Origin: Yoonia vestfoldensis SKA53
GTDB lineage: Bacteria; Pseudomonadota; Alphaproteobacteria; Rhodobacterales; Rhodobacteraceae
Direction of reading: 5' to 3'
Assembly: GCF_000152785.1 (NCBI RefSeq)
Contig: NZ_CH672414.1
Location: 1,605,154 to 1,669,153, forward strand
Length of the DNA: 64,000 nt
This document shows positions 8,540-19,550 of this stretch, piece after piece. The notes below the pieces were generated by a model that searched no databases, was not told where the DNA came from, and saw only the letters and a list, made by a program, of their open reading frames with translations. Within the stretch, counting starts at the first letter, position 1; every line of letters begins with the position of its first letter. Position numbers and translations under genes: made by a program.

Positions 8540-8926
8540 ATGCGCCCTACCCTCATGATCCTGCCATTTTTGGTATTGGCCGCCTGCGCCACGCCGCGCG
8601 AACACTGCATCAGTCAGGCGACCCGCGATCTGCGTGTGCTAAACAGTCTGATCGCGGAAACCCAAGGCAATCTGGCCCGCGGCTATGCGATCGAGGAACA
8701 GCAGGAAATCAGGACAATACGCCAGACCTGTCGCGGCGAAAACAGCGACGGTACGACATTTCGCTATAGCTGTGACGAGACCGAAACATTCACGACCAAC
8801 CGCCCTGTGGCCATTGATCTCAACGTCGAAGGTGCCAAGCTCAGTTCACTGATCGAACGGCGCAACCAGCAGCAAACGACGTCGGATCAGGTGGTACTGC
8901 AATGCATCGTGGCGCATCCTGAATGA
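8540..8926 (+). CDS. Small predicted lipoprotein of unknown function
   Basis: The 128-residue product begins with a short hydrophobic signal ending in the lipobox LVLAAC, so Cys16 would be lipidated and the protein anchored to a membrane. The mature part is polar and holds four further cysteines (near residues 23, 64, 78 and 122), which could form disulfides outside the cytoplasm. GGAGAAG precedes the ATG. It stands alone, divergent from hemF and convergent with the SDR gene; its stop abuts the SDR stop at 8926/8927. I do not recognise a functional family. Confidence 0.75.
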   Translation: MRPTLMILPFLVLAACATPREHCISQATRDLRVLNSLIAETQGNLARGYAIEEQQEIRTIRQTCRGENSDGTTFRYSCDETETFTTNRPVAIDLNVEGAKLSSLIERRNQQQTTSDQVVLQCIVAHPE

Positions 8927-9730
8927 TCAATGCGCAGACACGCAGGCCGGGTCAATCAGGGTCCGGCCACCGTCGACGGTAATGATCTGACCGGTCACGA
9001 AACCAGCAGCGTCTGACGCCAAATATTGCACAGCGTCCGACACTTCGTCCGGGCTAGCGATCCGGTGCAGCGGCGTGTTTTCCAAGATTGCATCGCGCAT
9101 TTCGTCATCGTCCTTGAGCGACCCTTTCAGGCTCGCGCTCATCACGCTGCCGAATGCCACTGCATTGACGCGAATCCCGTGTTGGGCAAAGGCCACGGCA
9201 AGAGAGCGGGTCAATTGGTCCAGCGCAGCCGAACTGACCGAATAAGCCAGAAGGTCAGCATGGGTGCGCCGTGACGCGATAGACGAGATGTTCACGATCG
9301 ACCCGATCGTCGTTCCGCCACCTGTCCCTGCTTGTTTGATCATCCGGCGTGCCACTGCCTGGCTGACGCGCATCGCCGTCAGCATGTTTTGCTGCAACAA
9401 TTCATCCATCGACGTATCGTCAGGATCCAGCGGGTCGGTTGTCATCACCTGGCGCGACGCATTGACAAGAATATCAACCCGTTCGAAGGCGTCGATGGTC
9501 GCGGACAACAGATTGGTGATCGTCAGTTTCTTGCGCAGATCACCCGCAAAAAGCCTGATATTCTTGGCTTTTTCAGCCTCTTCGCCCATCTGAGCGCGCA
9601 ATGTTTTTTCGTCCATATCGGCAAAAACGACATTGGCACCGCCTTCGGCAAAATGCCGCGCGATGGCAAGGCCGACGCCATTGGCGGCCCCCGTGACAAT
9701 CGCGGTTTTACCGCTGATGGAAAATGACAT
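8927..9730 (-). CDS. Short-chain dehydrogenase-like protein lacking the catalytic lysine
   Basis: A 267-residue Rossmann-fold protein with the cofactor motif TGAANGVG at residues 14-21 and the acidic DMDE stretch after strand 2, which points to NAD(H). The catalytic region reads NISSIAS followed by AYSVSSAALDQ, so Ser and Tyr are present but the Lys of the usual YxxxK is Ser. The usual NAG is NAS (ILVNAS). The C-terminal VTGQIITVDGG is normal. It follows rsmC by 20 bases on the same strand and is probably cotranscribed. It may be a weak or altered oxidoreductase, or a binding protein. Confidence 0.85.
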   Translation of the reverse strand: MSFSISGKTAIVTGAANGVGLAIARHFAEGGANVVFADMDEKTLRAQMGEEAEKAKNIRLFAGDLRKKLTITNLLSATIDAFERVDILVNASRQVMTTDPLDPDDTSMDELLQQNMLTAMRVSQAVARRMIKQAGTGGGTTIGSIVNISSIASRRTHADLLAYSVSSAALDQLTRSLAVAFAQHGIRVNAVAFGSVMSASLKGSLKDDDEMRDAILENTPLHRIASPDEVSDAVQYLASDAAGFVTGQIITVDGGRTLIDPACVSAH

Positions 9731-9750
9731 GGGGGGGCTCCCTTGCGCGG

Positions 9751-10722
9751 TCAGCGCGTCGGTTTGGTGGCGTGGAACAGTTTGAAGGCGTTGTTGCCGC
9801 CGATTATGTCGACATTGCGGAAATTTTCCGACATGGCCTGTTCATAGGGCAGATGGCGGTTTGCAACCATCCAGAGCTTGCCATGCGGTGCCAACAGGCG
9901 GGACGCCGCTTGGATGAAGGCACGCCCAAGACCAGCGTCAGCGGCCCGCCCGACATGAAACGGCGGGTTCATGACGATACCGTCATAGGCTTTGTCGGGG
10001 GTGAACCGCAGCGCATCGGCCCAATGGAAACGGGCGCGCGGATCGGTCACGTTCAGCCGCGCGCACTGCAGCGACAGCGCCTCGGCCTCGATCAGGTCCA
10101 GCGATGCGACACTGTCGCGTGCCAGCACCGCCTGCGCCAGATAGCCCCAGCCCGCGCCCAGATCGGCCATACGCGCCGGCAATTTCGGCGGTAGTGCCTG
10201 GGCCAGCAGGGCAGAGCCGGCATCGACCGCACCGTCGGAAAACACGCCTGCGGCGGTGAAAAACCCATGTGGTCCCTGCACCGGCCCCGTCGCCGCCCAA
10301 TCGGCAAACGCGGTGGTTGCAGGAAACCAGAACAGCCTGCCATGCCCCTTGGTGATTGACGCGATGTCACCCAAGCGTTTCCGGCACGCCTTGAACAAGC
10401 TGTCCACGCCATCGGTGCGCTGGCCATCAACAACGACGAGACTGGCCGTGGCGCAAGCCTGCGCGATCATCGCCTGCGCCTGCGCTTTGGCACGCGGGAC
10501 AACAACGATCGCGGTCTCACATGGCGCAAGGTCTTGCGTGACGGTATGGCCCGCAATCTGCCAATCGGCCACATCAGGGTAATAGCTGTGCATGACGCTG
10601 ACCGCATCGCGCGGCAGGTCCGAGATGTCAAAGCTGGCGGGCGGGCGCATCAGGCCAACATGGCCAGCGCCCAAGACCAAAAGGCCGTCTTGGATGGCGG
10701 TGCTAAGGCGGGACTGTGGCAT
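9751..10722 (-). CDS. rsmC: RsmC-like class I methyltransferase (16S rRNA m2G type)
   Basis: The 323-residue protein has two methyltransferase-like halves, as in RsmC/RlmG, which methylate the N2 of a guanine in rRNA using S-adenosylmethionine. The catalytic half begins at MADLGAGWGYLAQAVL (SAM site, about residues 186-201). The target-base motif is MNPPFHVG near residue 250. The N-terminal half is degenerate and probably helps RNA binding. It lies between clpS and the SDR gene on the same strand. RlmG or another NPPF-type N2 methylase is the alternative. Confidence 0.82.
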   Translation of the reverse strand: MPQSRLSTAIQDGLLVLGAGHVGLMRPPASFDISDLPRDAVSVMHSYYPDVADWQIAGHTVTQDLAPCETAIVVVPRAKAQAQAMIAQACATASLVVVDGQRTDGVDSLFKACRKRLGDIASITKGHGRLFWFPATTAFADWAATGPVQGPHGFFTAAGVFSDGAVDAGSALLAQALPPKLPARMADLGAGWGYLAQAVLARDSVASLDLIEAEALSLQCARLNVTDPRARFHWADALRFTPDKAYDGIVMNPPFHVGRAADAGLGRAFIQAASRLLAPHGKLWMVANRHLPYEQAMSENFRNVDIIGGNNAFKLFHATKPTR

Positions 10723-10747
10723 ATCTGTTACGAATAACGCGCAGGCG

Positions 10748-11089
10748 CTATTCTTTCTCCATCGTGCATTGCAGCGGGTGTTGATGACGCTGGGCGAAAT
10801 CCATCACCTGCGCCACCTTGGTCTCGGCAATCTCGTGGCTGAAAACGCCGACGACGGCAACGCCTTTCTTGTGGACGGTCAGCATCAGTTCAAAGGCTTG
10901 GGCATGCGACAGGCCAAAGAACCGTTCCAGCACATGCACGACAAATTCCATCGGCGTAAAATCGTCATTCAGGATCAGTACCTTGTACATCGGCGGGCGT
11001 TTTGTCTTTGGCTTTGTCTCAAGCGCAACACCGAGGTTGCCGCCATCACGGTCCTCTTTGTCAGCCATCATGTGAAACTGTTCGCGCAT
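10748..11089 (-). CDS. clpS: ATP-dependent Clp protease adaptor ClpS
   Basis: The 113-residue adaptor delivers N-degron substrates to ClpA. The core [21 protein letters not shown] carries the substrate-pocket Asn-Asp pair, and a later segment has the His of [20 protein letters not shown]. The N-terminal tail is polar and flexible, as expected. The ATG at 11089 has GGAC seven bases upstream, better than ATGs at 11104, 11071 or 11068. No clpA is adjacent in this window. Confidence 0.93.
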   Translation of the reverse strand: MREQFHMMADKEDRDGGNLGVALETKPKTKRPPMYKVLILNDDFTPMEFVVHVLERFFGLSHAQAFELMLTVHKKGVAVVGVFSHEIAETKVAQVMDFAQRHQHPLQCTMEKE

Positions 11090-11350
11090 CAAATGTCCTG
11101 TCATAGCCGTACATATAAACCATGCCCGCCCAGAGAAAAGGGGATCATGCGAGAAAGGGAAAACCCGCCAATCGCGGATATAGCGGGTTGACGGTGCGCT
11201 TATACCACATCTGCCATATCCACCCGATGAACGCCCCGAAAGTGTTTGAATTTAGGGTGTTTTCCGGCAAGCAAACTTGTGCTAGCGTTTTCGAATAATA
11301 ATAAGGCCACCGGAAAAATCCGGGGCCAGAGGCAGCAAGAGGCAAACGAC

Positions 11351-12916
11351 ATGGCACGTCGTCCGGGACAGTTAGCCCATTACGGGCTGTATTTCTGCGT
11401 TCTGATTTTCATTCTGATCGCCGCTCCGATCCGCGGGGTTGCCGCCCCCTATGCGGCGTTGGTCATGGATGCGCGCACCGGCGAGGTGCTGCACGCCCGC
11501 AATGCCGATACCCGCCTGCACCCCGCCTCACTCACCAAGATGATGACGCTTTATGTCGCGTTTCAGGCAATCGAACGCGGTGAAATCTCGCTTGATACCG
11601 AAGTGACCGTGACATCCCATGCCGCAAACGAACCGCCGTCCAAGCTGGGGCTGCGCGCCGGTCAGCGCATTCGCCTGCGCTATCTGATCCGGGCGGCTGC
11701 TGTGCGATCCGCCAATGATGCGGCCACGGCCATCGGGATCGCGATTTCGGGGTCAGAAGAAGCCTTTGCCACGCGGATGAACCAGACCGCAGCCGCGATG
11801 GGCATGTCCAACACCACTTTCCGCAATGCGCATGGGCTGACACAATCGGGCCATTTATCCACGGCGCGCGACATGTCGGTTCTTGGGCGGCATGTGATCT
11901 ATGATTTCCCGCAATATTATAATCTGTTTTCACGCAGGACGGCTGATGCCGGCGTTGCGACCGTGCAGCACACCAATCGCCGCTGGCTCGATTCCTATCC
12001 GGGCGGTGACGGGATCAAGACCGGCTTTACCAATGCGTCCGGTTTCAGCCTTGTCGCCTCTGCGCAGCGCGGGGACCAACGGATCATCGCGACTGTCTTT
12101 GGCGGCACATCCACCGCAGCGCGCAATGCGAGGATCAGCGAATTGATGGATATGGGGTTCAGCACGGCCCCCCGCAGCGCCAATGTAAACCGCCCGACAC
12201 CGCCCGGCGCGATGGCCGAGGCCCCTGCGGACGGGTCCGTTGCCGCAGGCGACAGCCTGCGCGGCAGCGCGGGCAAGGTCATCCGCGTGAACGGGCTTGT
12301 GACACGCAGCTATCGCCCGGTTGGTCGCCCCGTGACGGCGCAGCCTGAACCTGAGATGTTGTTGTCAGCCACCGCTGACACAGAGGTCGTCGTGGCCGCC
12401 GCAGCCGATGCCACGCCGCAGGTCGATGTGGCCGCAAACGTCGATCAGGATATCATCAACGCCGTGCTGGCAGATGCCGTCAACGCAGCCTTGATGGATG
12501 TATTGGCCGAACAAGCACCTGCGCAGGTCGCCGAGGCCACCCCCGCAGTCATGCCACAGGCCCGTCCAGAACCACCGGCAGAGATGCAGATGGCGGCAAT
12601 GGCAACGGTTGCGCCACCTGCCGAAAGCTTTGCGCCGGGTGAGCCAGAGGTTGTGACCCGTGTTTCTACATCGGGCGGGCGCCATTGGGGTGTGAACGTC
12701 GGTCGCTATCCCAGCCGGTTCGATGCGGAACGTGTGCTGCTCCAGGTCGCCTTGAACGAGATGAATACGCTCGACGGGGCCTTGCGCCGTGTCGTGCAAC
12801 GGTCAGGCGGGTTTGATGCCAATTTCATGGGGCTGAACCGCGAAGCCGCTGATCTGGCCTGCCGCCGCTTGCAGGCGCGCGGCACCACCTGTTTCATGAT
12901 CGGCGCCGACGGGTAG
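11351..12916 (+). CDS. D-alanyl-D-alanine carboxypeptidase with SPOR domain
   Basis: The 521-residue exported enzyme trims the terminal D-Ala of peptidoglycan stem peptides. A signal or anchor segment covers residues 12-31. The penicillin-binding catalytic motifs are all present: SLTK near residue 59, SAN near 115 and KTG near 223. A long Ala/Pro/Glu-rich linker follows, then a C-terminal SPOR domain (GGRHWGVNVGRYPSRFDAE), which binds glycan strands lacking stem peptides at division sites. The ATG at 11351 starts the signal peptide. A terminator-like repeat follows the stop. Confidence 0.92.
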   Translation: MARRPGQLAHYGLYFCVLIFILIAAPIRGVAAPYAALVMDARTGEVLHARNADTRLHPASLTKMMTLYVAFQAIERGEISLDTEVTVTSHAANEPPSKLGLRAGQRIRLRYLIRAAAVRSANDAATAIGIAISGSEEAFATRMNQTAAAMGMSNTTFRNAHGLTQSGHLSTARDMSVLGRHVIYDFPQYYNLFSRRTADAGVATVQHTNRRWLDSYPGGDGIKTGFTNASGFSLVASAQRGDQRIIATVFGGTSTAARNARISELMDMGFSTAPRSANVNRPTPPGAMAEAPADGSVAAGDSLRGSAGKVIRVNGLVTRSYRPVGRPVTAQPEPEMLLSATADTEVVVAAAADATPQVDVAANVDQDIINAVLADAVNAALMDVLAEQAPAQVAEATPAVMPQARPEPPAEMQMAAMATVAPPAESFAPGEPEVVTRVSTSGGRHWGVNVGRYPSRFDAERVLLQVALNEMNTLDGALRRVVQRSGGFDANFMGLNREAADLACRRLQARGTTCFMIGADG

Positions 12917-12943
12917 ATCGCGGCGCGGCTGAAAAACTTTCTA

Positions 12944-12977
12944 GCCTCCGGCGGGAGTATTTTTGGAAATAAGAAGT
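12944..12977 (+). terminator. Terminator-like gene-end repeat after the carboxypeptidase
   Basis: CTCC-ggcg-GGAG (12946-12957) forms a 4-bp stem followed by TATTTTT, then the repeat tail GGAAATAAGAAG. It lies 27 bases after the carboxypeptidase stop and is one of seven related copies, all at gene ends, in this window. Confidence 0.6.
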
Positions 12978-12982
12978 TGGGG

Positions 12983-14583
<1,601 letters not shown>

Positions 14584-14587
<4 letters not shown>

Positions 14588-15759
14588 TTCACGGGGGCCT
14601 TTTGCGCGACGGCAAGGTCTTGCGCGGTTACGACCGGAACGGACCCGTCGGCGATGAAGGTCTTGCGCGGGTCGAACGCGTCGCGGATGCCCTCGAAGAT
14701 AAACACCAAAAGCGACAGCATGATCGCGAAGGTAAAGAAGGCGGTAAAGCCAAGCCATGGCGCTTGCAGGTTCTGTTTGGCCTGCAGGGTCAATTCGCCC
14801 AGCGACGGGGCCGAAGACGGCAGCCCGAAGCCGAGAAAGTCGAGCGAGGCCAGCGTGCCGATGGCCCCTGTCACCAAGAAGGGCAGCATCGTCACCGTCG
14901 CCACCATCGCATTGGGCAGCATGTGGCGGAACATGATCGTGCGGTCCGGCACGCCCAGCGCCTTGGCTGCGCGGACATATTCAAGGTTGCGCGCGCGCAG
15001 AAATTCTGCACGCACCACGCCGACCAGCGCGGGCCAGCCGAATAGCACCGTCAGAAAGACCAAGAGCCAGAAACTGCGCCCCAGAATGGCAAAGACGATA
15101 ATGATGACGTAAAGCGACGGTGTCCCTGTCCAGATTTCGATGAACCGCTGGAATGCCAGATCGGTCCAGCCGCCGAAATAGCCCTGCACCGCACCCGCTG
15201 TGATCCCGATGATTGAAGCAGAGATTGTGACCATCAGCGCAAAAATGATCGACAGCCGGAACCCGTAGATCACCCGCGCCGTCACATCGCGTTTGGTGTC
15301 ATCGGTCCCCAGCCAGTTCAGCGCAGAGGGCGGAGCAGGCGCAACGCCTGGCCGGTCAACGATGGTATTGTAGGAATACGGGATCACCGGCCAGATCATC
15401 CAACCGCGCTGGAACCCCTCGCCCAGATCCTCGCCTGCATCCACGGCGGCGATCAGCCCGTCAGGGTCGTCGAAACAGGATTCCATGCCGCCGGTCTTGA
15501 TCAGGCATTGCACCTCGACATCCTGATAGCGGGCCTGGGTGGGGAAATCGCCGCCGAAATCGCGTTCGGAATAAAAGCTGACAATCGGCATCCGCCAGTC
15601 GCCTTGATAGCTGACAAGGATAGGTTTGTCGTTGGCGATCAGTTCCGCAAACAGCGACAGACCGAACAGCACGCCAAAGATGATCAGCGACCAGACCGCA
15701 CGGCGGTTACGCTTGAAATTGCGCCAGCGGCGCTGGTTGAGAGGGGACAGGCGCATCAT
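14584..15759 (-). CDS. yejE: Peptide ABC transporter permease YejE
   Basis: The 391-residue inner-membrane permease has an N-terminal membrane segment (residues 23-40), a large periplasmic loop, and a C-terminal transport domain. The domain holds the coupling motif [18 protein letters not shown]. The large loop between the first two membrane segments is typical of YejE and DppC-like subunits. It overlaps yejB and yejF by four bases each, which implies translational coupling. Confidence 0.94.
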
Positions 15760-16838
15760 GTGTTGCGCGCCTCGAAATCAATGCGGGGGTCGATGAAGAC
15801 ATAGGTGATATCGGTGATGATACCCACCACCAGCCCGATCAACGAGAAGGCGAAGAGCGTGCCAAAGACCACCGGATAATCACGCGCCACGGCCGCTTCG
15901 AACCCCAGCCGCCCCAAACCGTCAAGAGAGAACAGCGTTTCGATGATCAGCGATCCGCCAAAGAACACGCCGATGAAAAGCGCCGGAAAGCCCGAGATCA
16001 CGATCAGCATGGCGTTGCGGAAGACGTGGCCGTACAGCACGCGGGATTCCGACAACCCCTTGGCCTTGGCGGTGATAACGTATTGTTTCTTGATCTCGTC
16101 CAGAAAGCTGTTCTTGGTCAACAGCGTCAGCGTGGCAAAGGCCGAAATCGTGGATGCCAGCACAGGTAGCGTGATGTGCCAAAGGTAATCGAGGATCTTG
16201 CCGATCAACGACAGATCCGCGAAATTGGATGAGGTCAGCCCCCGCAGCGGGAAGATGCGGTAATAGGACCCCCCTGCAAACAGCACGATCAGCAGGATCG
16301 CGAACAGGAAACCGGGGATCGCATAGCCGATGATGATGGCGCCACTGGTCCATGTGTCAAATGGGGTGCCGTCGCGCACGGCCTTTTTGATACCCAGCGG
16401 GATCGAGATCAGGTAGGCGATCAGCGTGGACCACAGGCCAAGTGTGATCGACACCGGCATCTTTTCCATCACCAGATCGAACACGCTGATCGACCGGAAA
16501 TAGCTGTCGCCAAAATCGAACCGCATGTAGTTCCACATCATATTGAGGAACCGCTCTAACGGCGGCTTGTCAAAACCGAATTCGCGTTCCAGCTGCGCGA
16601 TGAATTCGGGCGGCAGACCGCGTGCGCCAACATATTCGCTGCCGTTGTCAGCGCCGAAATCGGCATCACCCCCCCCGCCGGAAAAGGATTCGAACACATC
16701 GCCGCGCCCTTCGAGATTGGCAAGGATCTGTTCAATCGGGCCGCCCGGCACGAATTGCACCAGCGCAAAGTTGATGATCATGATCCCAAGCAAGGTCGGA
16801 ATGACCAACAACAGCCGTCGAAGGATATAGGCGCCCAT
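15756..16838 (-). CDS. yejB: Peptide ABC transporter permease YejB
   Basis: The 360-residue permease begins with the DppB-type segment [21 protein letters not shown]. The coupling loop is seen near residues 240-265 ([20 protein letters not shown]). It pairs with YejE to form the membrane channel of the peptide importer. The periplasmic part has a Gly-rich [13 protein letters not shown] insertion around residues 54-66. It lies three bases after the yejA stop. Confidence 0.94.
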   Translation of the reverse strand: MGAYILRRLLLVIPTLLGIMIINFALVQFVPGGPIEQILANLEGRGDVFESFSGGGGDADFGADNGSEYVGARGLPPEFIAQLEREFGFDKPPLERFLNMMWNYMRFDFGDSYFRSISVFDLVMEKMPVSITLGLWSTLIAYLISIPLGIKKAVRDGTPFDTWTSGAIIIGYAIPGFLFAILLIVLFAGGSYYRIFPLRGLTSSNFADLSLIGKILDYLWHITLPVLASTISAFATLTLLTKNSFLDEIKKQYVITAKAKGLSESRVLYGHVFRNAMLIVISGFPALFIGVFFGGSLIIETLFSLDGLGRLGFEAAVARDYPVVFGTLFAFSLIGLVVGIITDITYVFIDPRIDFEARNT

Positions 16839-16841
16839 AAC

Positions 16842-18755
16842 TTACCGCAACGCGCCGGCGGCGATCAAGGCATCGGCCTTGCCTTGATTGAACCACCAGT
16901 AATCCAGATAGCCGAGGCCAAATTCCGGCAGGTTTTCGGGGTATTCATACATGTCGAAATAGGCGACCCAGTTTGCGCCAAGATACCATGTCGGCACCAT
17001 GAAATAGTCTTGCCGCATCACGCGGTCGATGGCGCGGACGCCTGCGGCCATTTCTTCGTAATCATCGGCACCTGTCACGAACTTTGCCAGCGCATCAACA
17101 GCAGCCGAACAGAAACCCGCAGGGTTGAACACGTCGTCACGGTCTTCGCAGCCATATTTCTGTTCGATGCCAGTGCCTTCCTGCAACCCGCTGCTGTAGG
17201 CGCCAAAGATCATGTCGTAATCGTTTGATTGCGTGCGCGCTTGATATTGGGGCGGATCGACACGGTTATAGGTGGCATTCACGCCCAGCCGTTGCAGGTT
17301 TTCGATATAGGGTGTGATGATCCGGTCAAACGATTGGCGCGTTTCCAGAAATTCAATGTCAAGCGTCCGCCCATCCGCATCGCGCAACATGCCGTCATTG
17401 CCCGGCGTAAAGCCCGCCTGTTCCATCAGATCAAGCGCGCGGCGCAGGTTGTCGCGGTCAAGCGGGCGATCACCGCTGGTATGCGGCATAAAGGCGTCTT
17501 CGGTGAAAATCGCCTCTGGCAGCATGGCACGCACGGTGTCCAGCATTTCCAGCTCGCGCCCTGCGGGCTGGCCAGCGGCGCGCAGGCGGTCGTTTTCCCA
17601 AAAACTGCTGCGTTGCTGGAACAGACCATATTGCAGGTTATCATTGGTCCACGTGAAATTATACATCAACCCCAGCGCCAGCCGGACATTGCGGTCCTGC
17701 AGTTTTTCACGCCGCAGGTTGAACACAAAACCTGTTGCCGCAGGCAAGGTGCCATCGGCCAACGTGTCGCGCACGACCCAGCCTTGGTCGATGGCGGGGA
17801 AATCATAAGATGTCGCCCAGTTGATCGAGGAATTTTCGCGCCGGAAGGTGAATTCACCCGCCTTGAACGCCTCGAACGCGGCGGAACTGTCGGCGAAATA
17901 TTCCACACGGATGGTGTCGAAATTGGCGCGCCCGATGTTGATCGGATGGGTTTGCCCCCAGTAATCGGGGTTGCGGCGATAGATGATCTGGCGGCCCGGA
18001 TCGACGCTGTCGACCATATAGGGGCCGGTACCGGGCGCTGTGTTGAGCCGGCTTTCATCCAGCCGCGCGCCGCTTTCCTCGAACCAGTCTTGCGGCATGA
18101 CGATCGTATTGGCCATCTGGCTGACGCGGCCACGGCGCGGCGATTCCGGATTGAAGGTGAATTTGACAGTGTAGTCGTCCAGCGCCTCGGCCCCTGTCAC
18201 CAGCTGGGTGATGCCCGCGCGAAACGACGGCGTGCCCTGTTCGGCGAACAGGTTATGGGTAAAGACCACATCCTGCGATGTCATCGGCGTGCCATCCGAA
18301 AAGGTCACGTCATCGCGCAGGTTGAAGATGACCCAAGCCTGATCGGCAGGATATTCCAACGTTGTACAAAGCAGGCAGTAATACGACCCGACCTCGTCAT
18401 CTGTACTGTCCATCATGCGTTCATACATGACAGAGGACAATGACCCCGGCGTGCCCGACAATGTGGCAAACGGGTTCATACTGTCGAATGACCCGTCGGC
18501 GGAAATGCTGATCTCTCCGCCTTTGGGCGCAGCGGGGTTCACATAATCCAGATGCGGAAAATCGGAGGGATATTTCAGGTCACCATATTCGTTGAACCCG
18601 TGCGACACGATGATGTTGGACGCGGTCTGCGCGCGCGCGTCATGTGCCGCCAAAAGCGCAATCGCAGCGATCGACCCAACGGCCCAAAGACGCATATGCA
18701 GTGCCTGGTCGGGCTGCGGCTGTGCCATGACACGAACCTTGGGGCGATAAGACAT
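16842..18755 (-). CDS. yejA: Extracellular peptide-binding protein YejA
   Basis: The 637-residue solute-binding protein of family 5 captures peptides in the periplasm for YejBEF. A signal peptide with core AVGSIAAIALLAAHDARAQ lies near residues 24-42. The mature part starts with the YejA-like HGFNEYGDLKYP. Family landmarks include FNLRDDVTFSDGTPMTSQDVVFT and the closing YLDYWWFNQGKADAL. Two adjacent ATGs exist; the one at 18755 is six bases from GGAG and was preferred to 18758. It is the first gene of yejABEF. Confidence 0.94.
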   Translation of the reverse strand: MSYRPKVRVMAQPQPDQALHMRLWAVGSIAAIALLAAHDARAQTASNIIVSHGFNEYGDLKYPSDFPHLDYVNPAAPKGGEISISADGSFDSMNPFATLSGTPGSLSSVMYERMMDSTDDEVGSYYCLLCTTLEYPADQAWVIFNLRDDVTFSDGTPMTSQDVVFTHNLFAEQGTPSFRAGITQLVTGAEALDDYTVKFTFNPESPRRGRVSQMANTIVMPQDWFEESGARLDESRLNTAPGTGPYMVDSVDPGRQIIYRRNPDYWGQTHPINIGRANFDTIRVEYFADSSAAFEAFKAGEFTFRRENSSINWATSYDFPAIDQGWVVRDTLADGTLPAATGFVFNLRREKLQDRNVRLALGLMYNFTWTNDNLQYGLFQQRSSFWENDRLRAAGQPAGRELEMLDTVRAMLPEAIFTEDAFMPHTSGDRPLDRDNLRRALDLMEQAGFTPGNDGMLRDADGRTLDIEFLETRQSFDRIITPYIENLQRLGVNATYNRVDPPQYQARTQSNDYDMIFGAYSSGLQEGTGIEQKYGCEDRDDVFNPAGFCSAAVDALAKFVTGADDYEEMAAGVRAIDRVMRQDYFMVPTWYLGANWVAYFDMYEYPENLPEFGLGYLDYWWFNQGKADALIAAGALR

Positions 18756-18869
18756 CATAAACTCCAGTTTCGACAAGCCGTATGGTTAAATAACGCTACG
18801 GCGCGGATCGGCAAAGATTCAAGTTGAGAATGCGTGATCATTCCGTGTTCATGTGCATATACCAATAAA

Positions 18870-18897
18870 AAAGGCCGCCCGGTAGCGGGCGGCCTTT
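18870..18897 (-). terminator. Intrinsic terminator after the cytochrome c gene
   Basis: A 9-bp GC stem GGCCGCCCG/CGGGCGGCC with loop GTAG is extended by A-T pairs. On the minus strand it is followed by TTTTTATT, so it ends the cytochrome c transcript (stop at 18916). Confidence 0.9.
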
Positions 18898-18915
18898 GGT
18901 CACATGCCTGGCCGA

Positions 18916-19440
18916 TTAATTGAACGTGGCCAGATAGGCGATCAGGTTGGCGCGGTCTTCGATCGCGCGCATCCCGTTATACCCCATCGTCGTGCCGGCA
19001 GCATAGCCGCGGGGGTTTTCCAGAAAACCGTTCAGATTTTCGGGGGTCCAGACATCGGCAGCTGCGATCAGCGCACCTGAATAGGAGAAGTTATCATAAA
19101 ATTGCACCGGGCGGCCCACAACACCATAGAGCGCGGGACCTGTGCCATGCACGCCGGGTTCCAGCACATGGCAGGCACGGCAGTTGCGCCACAGCGTCTC
19201 GCCGTCAGCCGCGCTGGCGGAGGCCATGATCACGGCGAAATCAACCTCTTCCACGGCCTCATCCTCGGTGGACGCTGTCTCTTCCACGGGGATGATATAG
19301 GCCTGTTCGCCGTATTCATGCCCGCCGCCGAAATAGATCGACGATGCAAGCCAGGCACCCAGCAGGTAAACAAGCAAAGTCGCGCACAGCGCGCCTACGG
19401 CTTTGGTGATTGTCATTGTGTCGAACATGTCGCGGTCCAT
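18916..19440 (-). CDS. cycM: Membrane-anchored class I cytochrome c (CycM/c-552 type)
   Basis: The 174-residue protein has an N-terminal membrane anchor (about residues 15-35), an acidic linker (EETASTEDEAVEEVD) and a C-terminal cytochrome c domain. The haem-binding motif is CRACH near residue 90 and the axial methionine lies in GTTMGYNGM. Such anchored cytochromes carry electrons from the bc1 complex to cytochrome oxidase without a soluble carrier. The start is uncertain: ATG at 19440 or 19428 (MFDTMTITK), and neither has a strong ribosome site. A strong terminator follows. Confidence 0.88.
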   Translation of the reverse strand: MDRDMFDTMTITKAVGALCATLLVYLLGAWLASSIYFGGGHEYGEQAYIIPVEETASTEDEAVEEVDFAVIMASASAADGETLWRNCRACHVLEPGVHGTGPALYGVVGRPVQFYDNFSYSGALIAAADVWTPENLNGFLENPRGYAAGTTMGYNGMRAIEDRANLIAYLATFN

Positions 19441-19550
19441 TCAGAGATAAAAGTCAGCAGACATGTATCCGCTTCCCCCCTGCCGTTGCAAGGTATAGTG
19501 GCGCGACGAAATGCCCATTTTTGGCCTTTGCTGTCCGGGGGGACACAATC

